Shown piece after piece: positions 57,929-64,000 of a stretch of DNA of 64,000 nt. The DNA comes from Mycocentrospora acerina. Taxonomy: Eukaryota; Ascomycota; Dothideomycetes; Pleosporales. The stretch lies in assembly GCA_022701365.1 (NCBI GenBank), contig JAKUHH010000234.1:124001-188000 (forward strand), read 5' to 3'. The notes under the pieces were generated by a model. The model was not told the DNA's origin. It did not search any database and saw nothing but the letters and a program-made list of their open reading frames with translations. The translations under genes and the position numbers were made by a program. Numbering within the stretch: position 1 is the stretch's first letter; every line of letters begins with the position of its first letter.

Positions 57929-60900
57929 TCATCGCGCAGCCTCGTCAACCGTGGCTTTGACGTCTCTCGCACGGTCGGCCCACTCCCTGTCCTCTCTTCC
58001 TAGGACATCGCTACCGAGTACAACTCTCAACAGGTCAGACAGCCCAATCGCGTTTTCTACTCCGCCAAAGTGCGCGCCCGTCCGCCTGCTCACTACGTTC
58101 CACTGCTCCACGACGTACACAAGCCACTTGACAAGCGGCTTGCGGTTGCGGCCTGCAAACGGATGTTCCTGCGCGTACCACAACGACTCCAATGTTGCGA
58201 CTAGGTTCTCAAACGGCGCGTTGAGTCGGACCAATACGTCGATCGGCCAGGTCAGATTCGAGTTTAGCGCAAGCGTTTGTGTGACGTTCTGCGGGTCGTG
58301 CGTATAGAATTCCAGATCGTACTGTAGGAGGAGTTGAAGGACAACGTTTACGGGGAAGACGTTCTCGTTGAGATTGACGCGACGGCCAATGTCCTCAACT
58401 TTCAGGGCGACCGACTCCCAAGGCGCGGATTGGCGGTCCTTGAGAGCGATGCGGTGGACTTGCTCGATGAGGTTCGACCATGTGTGGCGGATGTCGGGAA
58501 TGCTGCGGTAGTCGGCAGCATGGTAAATGAGCAGACAAATGTCGTAGTAGCCAGCCTGATCGGCGTAGTCATTGTACAACTGAGATGTGTTAGCATTTGA
58601 TCCTGAATGGGATGGATAGGAATGGCTTACTCGTTCGACAGGCTGAATCTCGCCATCGAGGCGTGAGATGACCTCTTCTCTCCGCTTGCCAATGAGGCGC
58701 TCGTCGGCCTTGATCTTCTGCAAAACATCATCTTGGATGTTGGCAACATCCAGGTGGTCGCTAATATTTCGCAGAAGCTCTTGTCTCGACTGTCTGTTGC
58801 GCACTCCAGTGTCTGAGAAACCAGTCATGCGTGTCGAGGCGTTTGCCTTTGCTCGCGAGAGGTACTCTATCCTCTTCTCTAGGGACAAATTGAGCGAACT
58901 ATTTGCGAGTTGAAATTGCGTCTCAGCAGCGCTCAAGAAGTCGTTGTAATGGGCATAGTAGCGCCAAAGGAGATCAGCATGAGCAAGATCCTTTTCAGCG
59001 CTCTGTCGCAGGTAGTCTACCACGAAAGGAGAGTTGATCTCGAGCAGGCGCTCAGCCCAGCCCTTCGACATGTACCAATCGTAAAGGTAGTTTTGGAAGA
59101 CCTCGTCGTCAGAGCTGTTGATGACTTCGTACGCTTCGTGCTTACGACGCGTGACTTGAGAGACTACGCCGTCTGGAACGAAGCCCTGGTTGTTGTTGGC
59201 GAAATCGACAGCTTCGATGACTCTGAAAGCGAGGTTGTAGCACGCAGCGCGCTCGTCGTAGTATTGTCTCCGCACGTCATTTGGGTCAGTGCTAGGATCG
59301 TCTCTGTCCCTTATCCAGGAAAGAGCCTTATTCCCTCGGTCCCACTCTTGAGCAACCTTGAGAGCAAGTCGAATGGCGCCTATGCGATCAATTAGCTGGA
59401 ATCAGATATATATGCGATGTCCATAGTGCTTACCAGCGTAAAACTCAAGCTCGATGTACCTGTTGACCGTGGTAGTCAAGTTCTCGAAGCTCAAGCTCTT
59501 GGCCACTTGCTCGAACAGCCTCAGGCTGTCGTTGAGCAAGATGCGTCCACGATCGGCATTCGCGCCCACGTCCGCTGCCTTCTTCAGGTTCTCTTGAGCC
59601 TTGAAGATGACAACATCATCTGAGCTGCAGAAGCTGCCGCACTTTCTTCTCAAGGCTTCTGCAACCGTTTCCACGTTGGAGCCCTTGGCAATGTTGCGGT
59701 TAACAATTGCCTTGACCAGCTCTCGCGCAAGCTCCTTGCCTTCTTTGGCTGAAAACAGTCCCTGGAAGGTCAGGCGGCGGACCCTTGTTTGTGACTCTGG
59801 GTTTGGCAATAGCGCCAGGATATCCTCCAGTCGCTCCTCGAACAGAACGAGCACGAAAGAAATGCCTTCGACGATGTTGTTGACTATCTGCAGCAGGCTG
59901 GTCAGAGCGCGGTTCTCGCCCTGAAGCTCAACCTCTTCCTGTCGCGAGGACACCCGACCCAGCGCCTCCGGTCCAGCCAACCCGTCAATGAAAGACTTGT
60001 TCGACTCCAAGAATTCTTGTAATTGCAGGAGCGCGCGTTGTATATCCTGCAGCTTGGCCACCGGTTGTGCAGATGTGAGGACAGGTCCAGTGGGCCCAAG
60101 GACCTCCGTTATAACAGGCGAGTTCCAAATTGAGCGCACAAGTCGAGCGACATACATTGCGATACCGTCATGACGGGCTGAAGGACGGACGTTCTCCACG
60201 CTAAGGCCCTCCACTGTCGCGCTCTCCGTCAGATGCGCCTTCCCTCCAAATTCGATAAACACTCTACGCGCAAAATCGAGAACATCGGGATCTGTGACTT
60301 TAGCAATTCGAGAATCAGGACCGACGTCCGATCCTTGCCCGCACGCTACAGCTAAAGCGGTAGCAGCTGTCTCGGCGAGACCGTACTGCTTTGCAAGCTT
60401 GCGGATATCGTTCTCAGCACCCTCTTGTCCGTTGCCGTACTTGATGATTGCTGCAAAGATGTCGACCAGCCTCCTCCTTCGCACAGTCTCAATGCCAAAT
60501 GATGTGATGATTGCAAACTCGGAAAGTGGCTTGTCAAACTGCGTGGACAGCTCGTTGCCAAAGCCCAGAGGCTCATTTCTGGCCGCAAAAGGCTCTGAAA
60601 CCTGGCCCATGTCCAATATCCTGCCGACGAGCTCCAGCGACAATCCCGTCTCGGTGTAGCGTGGGGGCTCAGATGTCTCGCGCTGACTGAGCAGGCCAGA
60701 ATGAGGAGCTGTGATGAAAAGGGTCTGGTTGGCGTCATTTTCAGCCTTGAGGACGAAGGAGAAGAATGACCCCGGCGCATATCGATTGCCGTGCTTTGTG
60801 TCTCGCAGCGCTCTCGAGTCGAGTCCCAACGGTGTGCCGCCCGTGTATGGCTGTATTTGCGTCGAGTTGGTTTGTTGCGTGGCTGGGCCGTCGTATGGTG

Positions 60901-62231
60901 GGAACCGTATATGCCGTAGCTGCATGCTATTGGGTGCGCTTGTGTTGTCGCTGCTCCATCCGCCAGAAGTAGTGCTCAGATAGAGTCTGCATCCCGAGGA
61001 TGTGGTCGCCATAAGAGAAAGGTGGTCAGCTTCGGTGCCTGTGATGGGACTCAAGCTGACGAGAGCCATCTTGTCGAGCGCAGCGCCTTGCCGGACAATG
61101 TGACTGCACATGGTCTGGATATTTGCGAGCGTGCGCGTGATGACGCATTCTAGCGTGGCTGGGGATCGCATGTAGTAGACCTTGATGGTGCCGTTTGTGG
61201 AGAGTGTGTAGAGGAGATTTCGCGTGTCGTCAATGACCATCTGCTGCGTCCCGACCTGCTTGGTGACGCCGTAGAATGGCAGCGCTGGGAGCCCGACTGC
61301 TGTCGAGACGTGGTTGGTCTTGCTGCACTTGCTCGAAAACCACCTGTCCTCCTGCTGGTAGTTGAGCTCGTAGACGTCCTCGGAGCCCCCGTCGCCAAAG
61401 AATATGCGCCCCGTCTTCGCGGAGCCCTCGATTGCTGTGACGTTGATCTTCCTGACCGACGTCGACAGGCCTGTGCGGTAGAGCGTGATGCCATGGACGC
61501 CCTCGGGCCCGCGCTGGCACTCGACGGCGATGAGGAAGATGTCGGTCGTGGTCGCGACGACGAGCAGGTAGTCGATGGTGCTGACAAAGACCTTTGCGCG
61601 TGGCTTGACCAGCCTGACGCAGGTGATGTTGTGCGGCTGCTCCTCGAAGCCAACGAGCTCGGGGTTGGGGTGGGTGTAGTCCCAGAGGTAGACCTGGTTG
61701 TCGACGGTGACCCAGGCGTGGTTGATCTCGGCAAACAGGCCCATCTTGGTCGACATTTGCGTGTGGTCGACCTGCTCGAAGACGGCCTCGGGCAGGCGGT
61801 AGGTGCGCAGCTTCTGGAACGGCGACCAGGCGGGGTTGGATGGGAGCTCGTACTCGCCGGACACGCCCTCTGCAGCAGTTGTTAGCATCCATGCCTGTGA
61901 GTGTGCCTGTGCATGTGACCATGGCCATGACCGCGGCCATGACCACAGCCACCGCCAGGCCCTGCGCGCTCTACTCACGCCCAATGTACGTCTCCAGCGC
62001 CGGGAAGCGGTTGTCCCGGTCCAGCATGCTGTTGATTGTGCGCGCGGCACGGTCGATGGCGCTCTCGGCCGGCGGTGCAGGCAGCGCCTGGGCTGTTTGC
62101 GCTGGCGGGAGCGGCTGTGGTTGCGCCATCGAGGGCCGTCGTGCGAAGCCGGGGCGGTTTGGCGCCGGTGTGTTGACAAACGCGCCGGGCGTGGGGCGCT
62201 GCGGCGTGGCGGGCGGTCCCTGGAAGGCCAT
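57929..62231 (-). CDS. NUP170: nucleoporin Nup155/Nup170 (inner ring)
   Basis: Large scaffold nucleoporin of the nuclear pore inner ring. Four exons, 62231-61979, 61869-59434, 59379-58631 and 58579-57929, give 1362 aa (human NUP155 1391, yeast Nup170 1502). The introns are 109, 54 and 51 nt and all joins keep phase. The ATG at 62231 (MAFQGPPATP) starts a Pro/Ala-rich disordered head, followed by AIDRAARTINSMLDRDNRFPAL. The beta-propeller segment has VDNQVYLWDYTHPN, the family hallmark, then VVATTTDIFLIAVEC and FFGDGGSEDVYELNY. The alpha-solenoid contains FIEFGGKAHL, GLFSAKEGKELARELV and WYMSKGWAERLLEI. The C-terminal domain has QAGYYDICLLIYHAADYR. A hexamer repeat in the 5' leader lies just upstream. 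Confidence 0.95.
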
Positions 62232-62867
62232 GCTGGCGGGAGGGTCGTGGATGTGGACGTGGACGTGGACGTGGGCGTGGTTGGGGATGCGGTCAGCGGC
62301 GGTCGCGAATGCAGCGAGGGCGTGTTCAGGTCGAGGTTGGGAGCACGCGCCGGCCGTCACACATGCACATCAGTCGCGTGCGGATGGTGTGGCTGTGCGA
62401 AGCTGGGAAGAGCGCCGGGACGGTGAGAGCAGCAGGGACAGCCGGGCGCAATTGCGATGCGAATCGAGCTTCCGTTCTTTTGTTGTTTGTGAACTTTGCA
62501 CCCCGACTGGAGCTTGCTTGGCGGCAGGGATCTCAGCTCCAGCGCGTCACTTATGTCATCCAGCCATGTGCTGGCGCCCCGGTGCTGCGAGGAATGGCAG
62601 GCGGAGTGTGTGTCGGGAGAGTCACGGGGAATATATGGCTCGTCGCTGTCGTCGTCTGCTGTTGCTGAAGTTGTTGCATATTCTCCTGCTGCATTGGCTG
62701 CTTTCTGCCAAATAAAAAAATCTGCGCCTTGCTGCGTCCGTCTACCACTGCCAATCCAACACCAGCAACCCTGCAGAAGATCCATCCAGAGCTATTCCGC
62801 CCACGTAAATTATACCACACACCCACCACCCACGTAGATTACCCAACCCTCCACCACCCCACCCACA
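62232..62867. promoter_or_regulatory. divergent promoter between NUP155 and AIM41
   Basis: 636 bp between outward-facing start codons. A GGACGT-type hexamer repeat lies at about 62250-62280, inside the probable 5' leader of NUP155. Frames here are GC-rich artefacts. Confidence 0.45.
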
Positions 62868-63425
62868 ATGTCTCTCTTCCGCTCCCCTCTGCTGCGAGCA
62901 AACCTCCTCGCTGCCTCGCGCCCCATCTCCCGCTCCCCCTCCCTCCGCTTCTCCTCCACAACCAGCGAGCCCACCATCCTGCCCCGCCTGCAATCCGACC
63001 TCAAGCTCGCCCTGCGCTCCAAGAACAAGCCCGCCCTCAACGTGATCCGCTCGCTGCAGGCAGAAATAATAAACGCCTCCAAGACCGCAAAACCAATCAC
63101 CACCGACGCCGCCCTCTACGCCCTCATCCAGAAGCAAATCAAGGCCACCAACACCGCCATTGAGGAGTTCCAGACGGCCAAGCGAGACGATCTAGTCGAC
63201 AAGGAGCAGGGGCAGTTGGACGTCTTGCAAAAGTATGCGGGCGAGATACCAAAGGTGGAGGAGAGCGAGGTAGACACCATTGTTGGGGAGATTGTCGAGA
63301 AGCTCGAGGAGGGGAAGAGGAGCTTTGGGAGTGTCATGGGCAAAGTCATGGGGGCATTGAAGGGTCGGCCGCATGATGTTGAGTATGTGACGAGGAAGAT
63401 TGAGGAGTTGGTGGGGAAGAAGTGA
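62868..63425 (+). CDS. AIM41: mitochondrial YqeY/GatB-like protein (Aim41)
   Basis: Intronless, 185 aa, start context CACAATGTCT. The first 30 residues (MSLFRSPLLRANLLAASRPI, Ser/Arg-rich, no acids) are a mitochondrial presequence. The rest is a complete YqeY domain: LPRLQSDLKLALRSKNK, LNVIRSLQAEIINASK, an Ile-Gln-Lys-Gln helix, QTAKRDDLVDKEQGQLDVLQKY, and the end SFGSVMGKVMGALKGRPHD. YqeY resembles the tail of the amidotransferase subunit GatB that binds tRNA. Bacterial and yeast members (Aim41) have no settled biochemical role. The last codons, KIEELVGKK plus stop, form the first unit of a degenerate tandem repeat continuing to the window end. Confidence 0.92.
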   Translation: MSLFRSPLLRANLLAASRPISRSPSLRFSSTTSEPTILPRLQSDLKLALRSKNKPALNVIRSLQAEIINASKTAKPITTDAALYALIQKQIKATNTAIEEFQTAKRDDLVDKEQGQLDVLQKYAGEIPKVEESEVDTIVGEIVEKLEEGKRSFGSVMGKVMGALKGRPHDVEYVTRKIEELVGKK

Positions 63426-64000
63426 GCATGCGGTGAAAATTAGAGGGCATGTGGGGATGGATGGGAGTGTACGATTGAAGCTGTATACCACCGTGTATGA
63501 TGTAATGAATATTAGAGAGTTGATGGGAAGACGTGAGCTTGCAGTGGAAAATAGAGAAAAGGATAGGAGTGTATGATTGAAGCAAGCTATGTATCACTGT
63601 GCAAAATGTAATGGAGAGCAGAGAGCAGACAGGAAGACGTACTCTTGCAGTAAAAAATAGAGAGAATAGAAAAAGAAGGAAATGTACGATTAAAGCTGTG
63701 TGTAGCTGTGTATGATGCTATGAAAATTATAGAGTCAGTAGGAAGAGTTAAAGATGTAGTAGAAACTGAAGAGCTGGCAGGAAAATATTGACATGCTATA
63801 AGAATAAAAATTGCAGAGTTGGTAGGAAGAGATAACCATGCAGTAGAAGTTAGAGAGCAAACAGGAAAATATTGACGTGCTATAAAAACCAGAGAATTGA
63901 AGGAAGAAACAAACATACAGTAAAAAAATAAAGAGAATAGACAAGGACGAGAATGCACAATCAAAGCTGTGTGTTACTGTGTAAGGATGCGTATGATCAA
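63395..64000. repeat. degenerate tandem copies of the AIM41 3' end
   Basis: About six imperfect units of roughly 80-115 bp. The anchor word GAGTTGGTGGGGAAG, within the last AIM41 codons at 63405, recurs as related words at 63507, 63623, 63732, 63816 and 63894 (spacings 102, 116, 109, 84 and 78). Shared landmarks inside units are a GCAGTGGAAAATAGAG-like stretch and a CGATTGAAGCTGTGTATNACTGTGTA-like tail at 63471, 63574, 63688 and 63959. Later units are more A-rich, with many G-to-A differences from the first. The array continues beyond the window. Confidence 0.85.

Overview
The window is nuclear DNA of a filamentous ascomycete fungus (Pezizomycotina). Genes are interrupted by short GT-AG introns (about 48-215 nt) with CTAAC/CTGAC-type branch sites. 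Both tRNA genes carry introns. There is a secreted GH10 xylanase, a mannitol-1-phosphate 5-dehydrogenase, 2EXR/F-box proteins and a NACHT (STAND) protein. The gene set would suit a dothideomycete, perhaps Pleosporales, but that is inference from gene content and not from a phylogenetic marker.

0-9.6 kb: end of a 2EXR protein (minus), mitochondrial Hsp70 SSC1 (minus) with a candidate heat-shock element, a DUF2415/WD40-like protein (plus) and cystathionine beta-lyase (plus). 9.6-14.3 kb: a perfect 82-copy ATGT microsatellite, then a NACHT NTPase of the NLR-like class (minus). 15.5-19.8 kb: dihydroorotate dehydrogenase, the CHIP co-chaperone ubiquitin ligase and a basic disordered protein, all minus. 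20.5-27.1 kb: a second 2EXR protein (plus), GH10 xylanase (minus), a long empty stretch holding tRNA-Tyr, and CDC73 of the Paf1 complex (plus). 27.6-34.7 kb: fused 3-isopropylmalate dehydratase LEU1 (minus), ALG7 (minus) and nucleoporin SEH1 (plus), the last two divergent. 35.9-46 kb: tRNA-Trp, an F-box protein (minus) divergent from an ECM11-domain protein (plus), an HMD-type protein kinase, a PaxB-like membrane protein and a choline-transporter-like protein, all plus. 46.8-48 kb: mannitol-1-phosphate 5-dehydrogenase. 48-51.7 kb: an AT-rich, gene-poor tract. 51.7-64 kb: a proline-rich protein with paired CxxC motifs (minus), the tiny VMA9 gene (plus), ARV1 (minus), NUP155/NUP170 (minus), AIM41/YqeY (plus), and degenerate tandem copies of the AIM41 3' end running off the window.

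Most genes are single-copy housekeeping genes with independent promoters. No biosynthetic cluster or intact transposon was recognised. Thematic links include two nuclear pore subunits (SEH1, NUP155), two Hsp70-system members (SSC1, CHIP), ER lipid/glycan enzymes (ALG7, ARV1) and three F-box/2EXR proteins. Exon boundaries were worked out by hand from splice consensus, reading phase and family similarity. Intergenic descriptions are by eye.
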